Below are positions 1 to 9,340 of a DNA stretch of 64,000 nucleotides, piece by piece (position 1 is the stretch's first letter; every line of letters begins with the position of its first letter). The notes below the pieces were generated by a model that worked only from the letters and a program-made list of their open reading frames with translations, was not told the DNA's origin and made no database searches. Position numbers and translations under genes: made by a program. Source of the DNA: Flavobacterium agrisoli (GTDB lineage: Bacteria > Bacteroidota > Bacteroidia > Flavobacteriales > Flavobacteriaceae); assembly GCF_016522065.1 (NCBI RefSeq), contig NZ_JAEHFV010000001.1, positions 868,001-932,000 on the forward strand, in the 5' to 3' direction.

Positions 1-361
1 ATTGAATAGCCGTTAAAGCCGAACGAATGCTACGCCCGGTAAACAACACATCATCAATAAAAATGACTTTTTTGTTTTCGACAATAAAATTTAATTTGGT
101 TTTATTTGCTTCTAAAGGTTTTTCGGTTCTTCTAAAGTCATCTCTAAAAAAGGTAATATCCAAATAACCCAATGTAATTTCGGGAGTTTGGTATTCGTTT
201 TCTAAAATTTGCTTTAATCTTTCGGCTAAAAAAACGCCTCTAGGTTGTATGCCTACTAAAACCGTATCCGAAAAATCGAGATGTTTCTCTATTAATTGAC
301 AAGCCAAACGATGTAGTATGATGGTAACTTCTTTTGAATTAAGTAATACTTTTTGACTCAT
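1..361 (-). CDS. pyrR: PyrR-type phosphoribosyltransferase, 3' end missing
   Basis: The first 120 residues, starting MSQKVLLNSKEVTIIL, are visible; the C-terminus lies beyond the left edge. The type I phosphoribosyltransferase PRPP loop is present as VIFIDDVLFTGRSIRSA, and GIQPRGVFLAERL is the upstream substrate loop of the PyrR family. PyrR proteins convert uracil plus PRPP to UMP and, in some bacteria, bind pyr mRNA to control pyrimidine synthesis. Regulation by RNA binding is not shown here. A -7 element sits just upstream at 386-393. Family call is solid; the attenuator role is uncertain. Confidence 0.88.
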   Translation of the reverse strand, partial: MSQKVLLNSKEVTIILHRLACQLIEKHLDFSDTVLVGIQPRGVFLAERLKQILENEYQTPEITLGYLDITFFRDDFRRTEKPLEANKTKLNFIVENKKVIFIDDVLFTGRSIRSALTAIQ

Positions 362-385
362 AGTAAAGTGAAATGTTTGGTTGTG

Positions 386-393
386 CAAATATA
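386..393 (-). promoter_or_regulatory. -7 element of pyrR promoter
   Basis: On the minus strand the sequence reads TATATTTG, an exact match to the Bacteroidota -7 consensus TAnnTTTG, 25 bases upstream of the pyrR start. No clear TTG -33 element is seen at the usual distance. Confidence 0.5.
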
Positions 394-557
394 CAAAATC
401 AGTTTTATAACCTTTAGAAATATAGGAATTAAAAATTACAGTTAAAACTGACGTTACTTCGAATAATACAACAACATCGGAAAATTGTATAAACTACGGC
501 ATTACGCTTTGAAGTACTTTTATTATAACAAAAGAACTAACTTAAAATCTAGAAATC

Positions 558-734
558 ATGCAAAAAATAGCAACCAGAATACTTTTACTTTTAACGGTAC
601 TTTTTACTTTCACAAGCTGCGAAATTGTGGGCGGCATTTTTAAGGCTGGAATGGGCGTTGGTATATTTATAGTAATTGCCATTATTGGGGTACTTATTTT
701 TGCCTTTAGCAAACTGTTTGGCGGTAATAAATAG
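558..734 (+). CDS. small 58-residue lipoprotein with one membrane segment
   Basis: A short ORF starting MQKIATRILLLL. It has a lipoprotein signal ending in the lipobox-like FTSC (Cys about residue 21). A glycine-spaced hydrophobic stretch (GIFKAGMGVGIFIVIAIIG) follows and then a short basic tail. Nothing shows an enzymatic activity. Similar tiny proteins occur in Flavobacteria and, from memory, are often misnamed phosphatidate cytidylyltransferase; this one is far too short for that. It stands alone with its own terminator at 745-777. Reality of the gene is supported by the lipobox and the terminator; function is unknown. Confidence 0.7.
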   Translation: MQKIATRILLLLTVLFTFTSCEIVGGIFKAGMGVGIFIVIAIIGVLIFAFSKLFGGNK

Positions 735-744
735 AACTAAAAAA

Positions 745-777
745 AACTCCTAAATAACAAATTCGTATTTAGGAGTT
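745..777. terminator. bidirectional intrinsic terminator
   Basis: A perfect 12-bp stem (745-756 with 766-777) and 9-base loop lie between the convergent small lipoprotein gene and the ABC-F gene. The flanking runs of A and T fit both directions. Confidence 0.8.
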
Positions 778-798
778 CTTGTTTTAATTTGAAAAGAT

Positions 799-2424
<1,626 letters not shown>

Positions 2425-2440
2425 TTATTAAAATTTTGTG

Positions 2441-2448
2441 CAAAAGTA
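2441..2448 (-). promoter_or_regulatory. -7 element of the ABC-F gene promoter
   Basis: Minus-strand TACTTTTG matches TAnnTTTG and lies 26 bases upstream of the ABC-F start codon at 2415. Confidence 0.5.
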
Positions 2449-2511
2449 CGAATTTTTACGGACTTATTTAGTGCTCTTCCGATTTCTAAAAAATGATCGC
2501 AAATAAAAAAA

Positions 2512-2530
2512 CCTTCTGAATTGCAGAAGG
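2512..2530 (-). terminator. intrinsic terminator after the 25-residue ORF
   Basis: A 7-bp stem (CCTTCTG at 2512-2518, CAGAAGG at 2524-2530) with a 5-base loop. The A-rich tract at 2501-2511 becomes a U-run for minus-strand transcription. It lies 13 bases past the stop of the ORF at 2543-2620 and upstream of the ABC-F promoter, so it ends a transcript that begins to its right. Confidence 0.65.
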
Positions 2531-2542
2531 CTTTGAAACAAA

Positions 2543-2620
2543 TTAGCTAATTACGCTAATGACAATAAATAAGACTACCAAAGCTATGATGGCATATCTT
2601 GTAAATTTTGAAGTTTGCAT
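2543..2620 (-). CDS. putative 25-residue hydrophobic membrane peptide
   Basis: An ATG-to-TAA ORF encoding a 25-residue peptide that begins MQTSKFTRYAI and ends VISVIS. A short polar, basic N-terminus is followed by about 16 uninterrupted hydrophobic residues, as in single-pass small membrane proteins or type I toxin-like peptides. It occupies its own transcriptional slot, with a terminator 13 bases after the stop (2512-2530) and another separating it from the lipoprotein gene (2721-2755). No promoter with both elements is obvious. The call is tentative because an ORF this short can occur by chance; no function is proposed. Confidence 0.4.
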   Translation of the reverse strand: MQTSKFTRYAIIALVVLFIVISVIS

Positions 2621-2720
2621 CTATCTTAATTAAAATTAGGTTTATAAAATTTCGATAGCAATATAGAATTTATAATTCAAAAACCAAAAGCAGTAGGCTT
2701 ACCAAAACTTAATAAAAGAA

Positions 2721-2755
2721 AAAAATCCGAAAAGTATAAATACCTTCGGATTTTT
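2721..2755. terminator. bidirectional intrinsic terminator
   Basis: An 11-bp stem (2721-2731 with 2745-2755, core ATCCGAA/TTCGGAT) flanked by A and T runs, just downstream of the minus-strand lipoprotein gene at 2782-3198. Confidence 0.8.
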
Positions 2756-2781
2756 TTATTTAAGAAAAACGTAAATAAAAA

Positions 2782-3198
2782 CTATCTTTTATAAACGGTA
2801 ATAACACCTAAATTATCTTTTACTTTAAGCTCGTCAACTGTCAAGTTCACAATGTCTTGTGTTGTAGAAACTCCACCAACAGTAGTTGTCAAATTATTAT
2901 GTGATCGTGCATAAACACCCTCAAGTACAGTTTCATCACATGAACCATCTAACGAATTAAATGTACCAAATACAACAACGTTACTTGCTCTTAAATCCAT
3001 ATAATCTCTGTCGCAACCTGGATTTTCTCCAACATCGGTTAATTGTTCTTCACCATTAACTATGATTCCTTGTTGAGATTTCAACCATTTTCCTTGAATT
3101 GGGGCTAACGTTTCTCCTTCGTTATCATCATTGCTACATGAGATTGCAAAAATTCCGATGAATGCTATTAGGGCTAAAATTAAATTTCTCTTTTTCAT
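2782..3198 (-). CDS. lipocalin-like outer-membrane lipoprotein
   Basis: 138 residues. The signal peptide ends in the lipobox AISC (Cys21) followed by SNDDNE, an acidic stretch like the Bacteroidota signal that sends lipoproteins to the cell surface. The mature part starts with IQGKWLKSQQGIIVNGE, the GxW-type opening of small lipocalin-like (DUF4923/lipocalin_4-type) domains. Two cysteines (NPGC and GSC) could form a disulfide. The length fits a single small beta-barrel domain. Ligand and role are unknown. It is monocistronic, with its own terminator. Confidence 0.75.
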   Translation of the reverse strand: MKKRNLILALIAFIGIFAISCSNDDNEGETLAPIQGKWLKSQQGIIVNGEEQLTDVGENPGCDRDYMDLRASNVVVFGTFNSLDGSCDETVLEGVYARSHNNLTTTVGGVSTTQDIVNLTVDELKVKDNLGVITVYKR

Positions 3199-3524
3199 TT
3201 TGTTTATTTTTTTATGATTAATAATGGCTAAATTACTCTTAACGTAAGCTTTTTATTTTACACAATTTTTAAGAACTTTTATATAATGTCTTTTTGAAAT
3301 GGTATTTAATTCACTAAATAGTGAATTTCCTGAATCAGGAAAATGCGTAAACAAAAAAACCTGGCCAATTGACCAGGTTTTTACAGTTAGTTTCTTAAAA
3401 CAAACCAAATAACAAATTAAAAGAAACTAACTCAATTCAAAATACAAAACCAAATTAAAACACAAATAACCAAACTCAATTTTAACTCGAAACGTTTTCA
3501 ATTTTTGAATTAACTATCTTTAAA
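3199..3524. other. 326-base gap with several hairpins
   Basis: Two tandem small hairpins (3308-3327, stem AATTCAC; 3327-3341, stem TTCCTG) are followed by a terminator (3354-3382). A 12-bp inverted repeat with a 24-base A-rich loop (3385-3396 with 3421-3432) then lies before the GH20 gene end. No convincing ORF is present. The part nearest 3198 must carry the promoter of the lipoprotein gene, but no exact TAnnTTTG was picked out. Confidence 0.5.
3354..3382. terminator. bidirectional intrinsic terminator
   Basis: Stem AACCTGG/CCAGGTT with an 8-base loop, flanked by seven A on the left and five T on the right. It probably ends the minus-strand susC-susD-nagB-hexosaminidase transcript. Confidence 0.75.
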
Positions 3525-5594
3525 TTAGCGAACTAATTTTTTAAAACTTTCATAAACAGCCAATTCCACATCGGCATATTCTTTTGTATTACACTTTTCA
3601 ATACGGTTTTCTAAACTTTTTAAATTACTTTTTGCCGGATTATCCAAATAAACCAACAGTTCATTAGAGGCATTGCTCAGGTTTGCGGCCAAAGGAAGCA
3701 AAGGTTTTACTAAGGGAGCTTGTTGGCTCGTTGTTTGCAAACGATCATGTAAAGCCACCCATTTTTCTAAATACCCTTTTAAAATGGTTTTATCAGCTTC
3801 GGATTTAGTTTTTTGATAATCAGCTACAGCTTTTGAAAAAGCAACCGCATCGGTAGCATCGGGAACGCAAACATCTGCAAAAAGAGTAAAAGGAGAATAC
3901 GTTTGGTATTCGGTTCCTCCTTTGTTACGAGAATAAATTTTTAATGGTTCGCAAACATTAGAAAAATCATTCAAAGCACTAGTATCTTGATTATTGCTTA
4001 TGTTTCGAAGTAAAACTTCTTTATTTCGGATGTGCGTTACACCTAATTCTTCTAATCTAAAAGATACCTCAACTAGTCGTTTGTGCATGCTCTCTAAATC
4101 GGTAACCTCTCTAGGCGACCATAATCTTTCGGCAATGGCTGCTGTTCTGGGCCAAAGTCGCGAATCTAATGTTGTAGGAGTTGCCAATTCGGTCCACATT
4201 GTGGCTTCACCTCCTAAGATCCGAGCGCGTTCATCCTCTGTCAAGCTAACATTTCCCGGAATGGGTTCATTTAAATAATGATAATCCACAGACTGCATCA
4301 AATCCACATAAAATCCATTTGAAAGTACGGTTTTATACCCCTTTTGAGCCGCATCAAGTAATGATTTTCCAGCGGGAACACCTTCATTTGGCCCTCGCCA
4401 AGCGTGAATAATCGCGTCTTTCGACATGTCTTTAGTCATGATTTCTTCCCAACCCATTAATTGTTTGCCGTGTTTTTTAAGCATCGGCACCAATTTCATA
4501 GTGAAATATGTTTGCAAATCATGATTGGTTTTAATGTTGTTTTTCTTTTTAAATTCCTGAATTTTCGGATTAGCATCCCAATCTTTACCTTCATTTTCAT
4601 CGCCACCAATGTGAAAATAAGCTCCCGGAAACAACGGACAAACCTCATCAAAAATTTCGCTTAACAACTGATAGGTTTTCGGATTGGTAGGATCTAAAGT
4701 GGGTGTAAAAATACCCGAATTTCGTTCTACAGTATAGGTTTGAAACCCAGAAGCATTGACATTTTTTTCGATATTATTAGCTGTAATCGGAATCACTTTA
4801 CTACCAATTTCGGGATAAGCAGTTAAAATAGCCGTGGCATGACCCGGAACATCAATTTCGGGAATAATCATTATACCACGCTCCTCAGCATATTTTACAA
4901 TTGCTTTAATTTCTTCTTGTGTATAAAAAAGACCATCCGAAGCAACATCAGTTAATTTGTGGTGCTTTTTCATTTGAATTCGCCAACCCTGATCGTCGAC
5001 CAAATGCCAATGAAAAACGTTCAATTTTACAGCGGCCATTGCATCCAAATTGCGCTTAATTACATCAACAGGCTGAAAATGACGCGCAACATCTATCATT
5101 AAACCTCGCCAAGTAAAACGAGGAAGATCGGATATTTCGGTATTCGGAAAATAAAAATCCGTTCCGTTATTTTGAAGCAATTGCAATAAACTTTCGAGTG
5201 CATGCATAGCGCCCAAATCGGTCGTAGCATTAATCACAATGCTGTTGTTTTGTATCTTGAGGTAATAACTTTCGTCTTCGTATAAACCAATTTTCCCTAC
5301 CGATTTACAATTAATTTGCAATTGCGCAAGGGGTTCTTCATTGGTTTTCGTAATAAATCCTTGTTCGAAAAACAAGCCCACTCTACCGTCTAATCTGCGT
5401 AAAAAACGTGTGGCAGCAGCACATAAACGGTCATTTTGCTGACCCGTAATATTAACTTTAAAATTTTTGGCAAGTAGAAAATTCCCTTCATTTACAGTTA
5501 TTTTTTGAGGCCAAGGCATTAGGTTTAATTGCTCTTTTTTGACTTGAGCAGTGGCCAAAACCCCAACGAAAAGTAAGGCAATGAATTGTTTCAT
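3525..5594 (-). CDS. GH20 beta-N-acetylhexosaminidase, exported
   Basis: 689 residues with an N-terminal signal peptide (cleavage near ATAQ). Residues about 22-157 form the alpha/beta GH20b domain and 160-510 the catalytic TIM barrel. Recognisable motifs are RGLMIDVARHF, FHWHLVDDQGWR, EIDVPGHA and HIGGDENEG. The last contains the Asp332-Glu333 pair that polarises the acetamido group and donates the proton. About 170 further residues form a helical C-terminal extension. The enzyme should release terminal GlcNAc (or GalNAc) from chito-oligosaccharides or glycans in the periplasm or at the surface. It is last in the susC-susD-nagB unit, separated from nagB by a hairpin at 5658-5700. Confidence 0.93.
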   Translation of the reverse strand: MKQFIALLFVGVLATAQVKKEQLNLMPWPQKITVNEGNFLLAKNFKVNITGQQNDRLCAAATRFLRRLDGRVGLFFEQGFITKTNEEPLAQLQINCKSVGKIGLYEDESYYLKIQNNSIVINATTDLGAMHALESLLQLLQNNGTDFYFPNTEISDLPRFTWRGLMIDVARHFQPVDVIKRNLDAMAAVKLNVFHWHLVDDQGWRIQMKKHHKLTDVASDGLFYTQEEIKAIVKYAEERGIMIIPEIDVPGHATAILTAYPEIGSKVIPITANNIEKNVNASGFQTYTVERNSGIFTPTLDPTNPKTYQLLSEIFDEVCPLFPGAYFHIGGDENEGKDWDANPKIQEFKKKNNIKTNHDLQTYFTMKLVPMLKKHGKQLMGWEEIMTKDMSKDAIIHAWRGPNEGVPAGKSLLDAAQKGYKTVLSNGFYVDLMQSVDYHYLNEPIPGNVSLTEDERARILGGEATMWTELATPTTLDSRLWPRTAAIAERLWSPREVTDLESMHKRLVEVSFRLEELGVTHIRNKEVLLRNISNNQDTSALNDFSNVCEPLKIYSRNKGGTEYQTYSPFTLFADVCVPDATDAVAFSKAVADYQKTKSEADKTILKGYLEKWVALHDRLQTTSQQAPLVKPLLPLAANLSNASNELLVYLDNPAKSNLKSLENRIEKCNTKEYADVELAVYESFKKLVR

Positions 5595-5657
5595 TTTATC
5601 TTTTTTTTAATCGTTCGAAAACGAAAATGGATACAAGCATTCTTTAAAAAAATAAAA

Positions 5658-5700
5658 CAGAACGGTTTAACGGTAATCTCACAATAGAAAAACCGCTCTG
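5658..5700 (-). terminator. intercistronic hairpin between nagB and hexosaminidase
   Basis: An 11-bp stem with one mismatch (5658-5668 with 5690-5700, core CGGTTT/AAACCG) is followed, in the minus direction, by a U-rich tract. It could partially terminate or serve as a 3'-end-stabilising processing site within the operon. Confidence 0.5.
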
Positions 5701-5730
5701 AATTAGCAATATAGAATTTTGAGTTTTCTC

Positions 5731-7668
5731 TTAATAATCAAAGCGTTTGAAAGCTTCGATGGCCTCATATTCGGCAAGACCTAAATCATCGTATAAAATG
5801 GCCGTGTTTTTATTTCGATCTTCTGCACGCACCCAAAACTCGCGAGAATCATTTCCTTGAAACATCACGCGGTCTTTTTGCGATTGGTGAAATAAAATAG
5901 CATGACGTTTTAACAATACTTCTGAAGGACTTAACGGAACGGCCATATCAATTTCGTGAATATCCCATTCGTGCCAAGCGCCTCGGTAAAGCCAAAGCCA
6001 ACAATCTTTCATATAAGGTTGTGATTTTAATTCTTTTAAAGCAGCAAAAATCGCATTAAGACAAACTTCGTGCGTGCCATGCGGATCGGCTAAGTCACCA
6101 GCAGCAAAAACTTGATGCGGTTTAATTTGATCGATAATGTCTTTTACAATGGCAATATCGGCTTTGCCTAGAGGATTCTTTTTTACCTGACCAGTTTCAT
6201 AAAAAGGCAAATCTAAAAAATGTACATTTTCATCTTTTAATCCAATATAACGAACAGCAGCATACGATTCTCTTCTTCTAATTAAACCTTTTAATTTTCG
6301 AACTTCTAGAGAATCTATTTGATTTTCCGATTTATTATTTAGAAACTGAATTACCTCTTTAAAATTAATTCCCGACGCATCTTCGCCGATAAAATCGTTG
6401 CAAACTTCGGCAAATTTTAAAGCTTCATCATCAGTAACAGCAATGTTTCCTGAAGTTTGATAAACAACATGTACATCGTGTCCTTGCTTGATTAATTTTG
6501 AAAATGTTCCGCCCATAGAAATGACATCATCATCGGGGTGCGGACTAAACAAAATCACTCTTTTTTGAGCAGGATTGGCTCTTTCCGGACGATGCGAATC
6601 ATCGGTATTGGGTTTTCCTCCTGGCCAACCGGTAATGGTGTGTTGCAAGACATTAAACATATTGATATTCAAATCATACGACGAACCTTCTTGCGCCAGT
6701 AAATCCGACATTCCGTTATTGTTGTAATCGCGGTCGGTTAATTTTAAAATAGATTGTTTTGTCTTTTCACACAACCAAACAATAGCTTTTCGTTTTAACT
6801 CTTCGTTCCATAAACATTCGCCCACCAACCAAGGTGTTTTAAATCGAGTTAATTCGGAAGCAGCCGATTGGTCTAAAACAAAAGTGGCATTGTTGTGATT
6901 TTGTAAAAAAGTAGCCGGAACTTCGGATGAAATATCCCCTTGAATAGTGCGTTTAATGACATCGGCTTTGTTTTGTCCCCAAGCCAATAACACAATTCGT
7001 TTAGAACGTAAAATTGTAGAAACCCCCATTGTAATGGCACGTTTAGGCACATTATCAATTCCGTTAAAAGCCGAAGAAGCATCTACTCGGGTAATATGAT
7101 CCAGTGTTATGATTCGAGTTCCTGAATTGATGTGCGAACCAGGCTCGTTAAAACCCACGTGTCCCGTACGACCAATTCCGAGTAACTGAAAATCGAGTCC
7201 ACCAGCATTCTTTATATTCATTTCATAATCAATACAATACTGATTTAATTCATCGATAGCGATGGTGCCATCCGGGATATTAATATTTTCGGGTTTAATA
7301 TCAATATGATTGAATAAATTTTCGTGCATGAAATAATGATAGCTCTGATTGTTTTCTTTCGACATTGGATAATATTCATCCAAATTAAAAGTAATTACGT
7401 TGCTAAAACTTAAACCTTCCTCTTTGTGCATCCGAACCAATTCTTCGTAAACCTTTATGGGCGAAGAACCTGTGGCTAACCCCAGCACACACATTTTATT
7501 TTTTTCTTGTTTAGTACGTATTAACTGTGCGATTTCCTGAGCCACAATTTTAGAAGCTTCGGCAGAATTTTTAAAAATTTCGTTATGAATTTTTTCGTAA
7601 CGCGTTTCCTCAAATTTACCAGCACTTTTATAGCTAATATCCGGTTGTATATCTAAAGCACTTTTCAT
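5731..7668 (-). CDS. nagB: NagB-like deaminase fused to PIG-L/LmbE deacetylase domain
   Basis: 645 residues with two domains. Residues about 20-290 are glucosamine-6-phosphate deaminase-like: GLATGSSPIKVYEEL (phosphate loop), FNLDEYYP (general-base Asp97) and LLGIGRTGHVGFNEPGS with His170 and Glu175. In E. coli NagB the residue two before this His is Asp141; here it is Thr168, so the catalytic relay is altered. Residues about 368-640 are PIG-L/LmbE-like with the Zn motif HPDDD (377-381) and HGTH (530-533), a family of N-acetylglucosamine deacetylases. A combined GlcNAc-6-P deacetylase/deaminase would explain the absence of nagA nearby, but that is inference. It is third in the susC-susD operon. 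Confidence 0.85.
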   Translation of the reverse strand: MKSALDIQPDISYKSAGKFEETRYEKIHNEIFKNSAEASKIVAQEIAQLIRTKQEKNKMCVLGLATGSSPIKVYEELVRMHKEEGLSFSNVITFNLDEYYPMSKENNQSYHYFMHENLFNHIDIKPENINIPDGTIAIDELNQYCIDYEMNIKNAGGLDFQLLGIGRTGHVGFNEPGSHINSGTRIITLDHITRVDASSAFNGIDNVPKRAITMGVSTILRSKRIVLLAWGQNKADVIKRTIQGDISSEVPATFLQNHNNATFVLDQSAASELTRFKTPWLVGECLWNEELKRKAIVWLCEKTKQSILKLTDRDYNNNGMSDLLAQEGSSYDLNINMFNVLQHTITGWPGGKPNTDDSHRPERANPAQKRVILFSPHPDDDVISMGGTFSKLIKQGHDVHVVYQTSGNIAVTDDEALKFAEVCNDFIGEDASGINFKEVIQFLNNKSENQIDSLEVRKLKGLIRRRESYAAVRYIGLKDENVHFLDLPFYETGQVKKNPLGKADIAIVKDIIDQIKPHQVFAAGDLADPHGTHEVCLNAIFAALKELKSQPYMKDCWLWLYRGAWHEWDIHEIDMAVPLSPSEVLLKRHAILFHQSQKDRVMFQGNDSREFWVRAEDRNKNTAILYDDLGLAEYEAIEAFKRFDY

Positions 7669-7710
7669 TGTATTGTTTTTATAAAAGTATATAAAGATTG
7701 ATCTTTTTTA

Positions 7711-7746
7711 AAATGACACAAGCAACGTGGTATGCTTGTGCCATTT
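7711..7746 (-). other. hairpin between susD and nagB
   Basis: A 14-bp stem with one mismatch (7711-7724 with 7733-7746, core CACAAGCA/TGCTTGTG) lies in the 93-base gap downstream of susD. No proper U-run follows in the minus direction. It is more likely a transcript-processing or stability element that keeps susCD mRNA above the downstream enzymes. Confidence 0.5.
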
Positions 7747-7761
7747 ATTTATTATTTGTTT

Positions 7762-9330
7762 TTAGAAGTTAGCTTTGTTAACATCCCACCACAAACGTGT
7801 AGCCCCGTTGTCTGGACCTCCTAATACCGCAACTCCAGACTCAACCCCTTTAGGGTTATTTGCAACCTCAGTTTGCGCAAATGGTAATCTACGTACACCT
7901 AATTCAGTGCTGATTACGCCACCACTTTTGTTGTTCGCAATTCTGAATAATTTTGGATAACCTGTTCTTCTAAACTCCGACCAAGCCTCTTGACCATCAG
8001 GATAGGTAGCAATCCATTTTTGGGTGATAATTTTTTCAAGATTTTCTTCATTGGTAGTACCCCAAGCCACTGTAACTTTAGAAACGGCTGGCGTATTATT
8101 TGCAGGGAACAATGGATCTACGTAATCCAATGCTTTTTTAGTATTATCTGCAGAATAAGCAGCGGCTCCACTAACACCATTTTGCTCAAAAGATGCTGCA
8201 ATACCTGCCTCGTACAATTCTTTACCAGTACCACCCATATTCCATCCTCTTAAAGCACCTTCGGCTCTTAAGAAATATACTTCTGCCGTAGTCATCCAAG
8301 TAACTAGACCATTTTTTGTTCTTGGTCCTGTTTGTGAAAATTTAGCATACGATGTTCCAGATGGATAGGTAACGCCTGTTCTAACCGAAGCGTATTGTCC
8401 TGGAGTAATTTCTGCAGTATTCCAGTATTTAGCAATTCGAGGATCTTCATACCCTCCTAGAATAGATTGCATATCGGCTCCCATAAATAGGCCAACCCAA
8501 GAGTGACTCATTACATCAATAACCTCTAAATTAACAGATGGTTTTACATTCATCACATCGCTATTTGTTTTGAAAACACCTATAGAATGTGACACTGCTT
8601 TTTCGGCTTCCGTTTTTGCTAATGCAGCATCGGCTTTCACAACACGCATTGCCATTCTTAAACGAAGTGAGTTAGCGTACTTAATCCATTGTGAATAATC
8701 TCCGTCATAAACAGATAAATCTGTTCCTTTAAAACTCGAGGCTTCACCAGCGTTAACTCTTTTAGTCAATTCTTCCACTGCAAAGTCTAAATCTTTAAAC
8801 ATTTGGGTGTAAATATCTTTTTGAGAATCGTAAAGAACAGCTCCTAAATCACCAAATTTAGAATAAACAGCTGGTCCATACATATCGGTTATTCTTTGCA
8901 TTTGCGCCACTTTTATAATCAATGACCATGCATAAAATTGATCAAATTTACCTTCAGCCCTTTGTTTTACTTTATACATATTCGAAATAACATCTAAATA
9001 AGCGACATCCCATGCATAGTAATTCCATCCCGGATTTAGCGCATAATCATAATTATTTAGAGGTCCAAAAGGAACTGGTGTAATCATATAACCGGACCAA
9101 GCATCGGCTTGTAAACTTTGTTGTATTTGATATTGCCAAGTAATATCTGAAATATACATTCTACTAAAAGAAGGTTTAAACAAACTTTTAATATTGTTGT
9201 AATCTTGCTCAATTTGCCCTGTGGTAGCACCTTCTGGGTTTGTATTTATCTCCTCGAAATTATCTGTACAACTAAACGCTGCAAGTAAAGAGAAGCAAAT
9301 TGCTGTTCTTTTTAATTTATTTATTGTCAT
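7762..9330 (-). CDS. SusD/RagB family nutrient-binding lipoprotein
   Basis: 522 residues. The lipoprotein signal ends in AAFSC (Cys21), and the mature protein starts TDNFEEINTNPEGAT, typical for SusD-like proteins. The helical TPR-like fold region (about 70-300) and the C-terminal segment containing EAWSEFRRTGYP are family hallmarks. SusD proteins sit on the outside of the outer membrane as a lid on the SusC channel and bind the oligosaccharide. It begins 10 bases after susC ends, so the two are co-transcribed. With hexosaminidase and NagB downstream, the ligand is most likely a GlcNAc-containing oligosaccharide (inference). Confidence 0.95.
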   Translation of the reverse strand: MTINKLKRTAICFSLLAAFSCTDNFEEINTNPEGATTGQIEQDYNNIKSLFKPSFSRMYISDITWQYQIQQSLQADAWSGYMITPVPFGPLNNYDYALNPGWNYYAWDVAYLDVISNMYKVKQRAEGKFDQFYAWSLIIKVAQMQRITDMYGPAVYSKFGDLGAVLYDSQKDIYTQMFKDLDFAVEELTKRVNAGEASSFKGTDLSVYDGDYSQWIKYANSLRLRMAMRVVKADAALAKTEAEKAVSHSIGVFKTNSDVMNVKPSVNLEVIDVMSHSWVGLFMGADMQSILGGYEDPRIAKYWNTAEITPGQYASVRTGVTYPSGTSYAKFSQTGPRTKNGLVTWMTTAEVYFLRAEGALRGWNMGGTGKELYEAGIAASFEQNGVSGAAAYSADNTKKALDYVDPLFPANNTPAVSKVTVAWGTTNEENLEKIITQKWIATYPDGQEAWSEFRRTGYPKLFRIANNKSGGVISTELGVRRLPFAQTEVANNPKGVESGVAVLGGPDNGATRLWWDVNKANF

Positions 9331-9340
9331 GATTGTAAGA

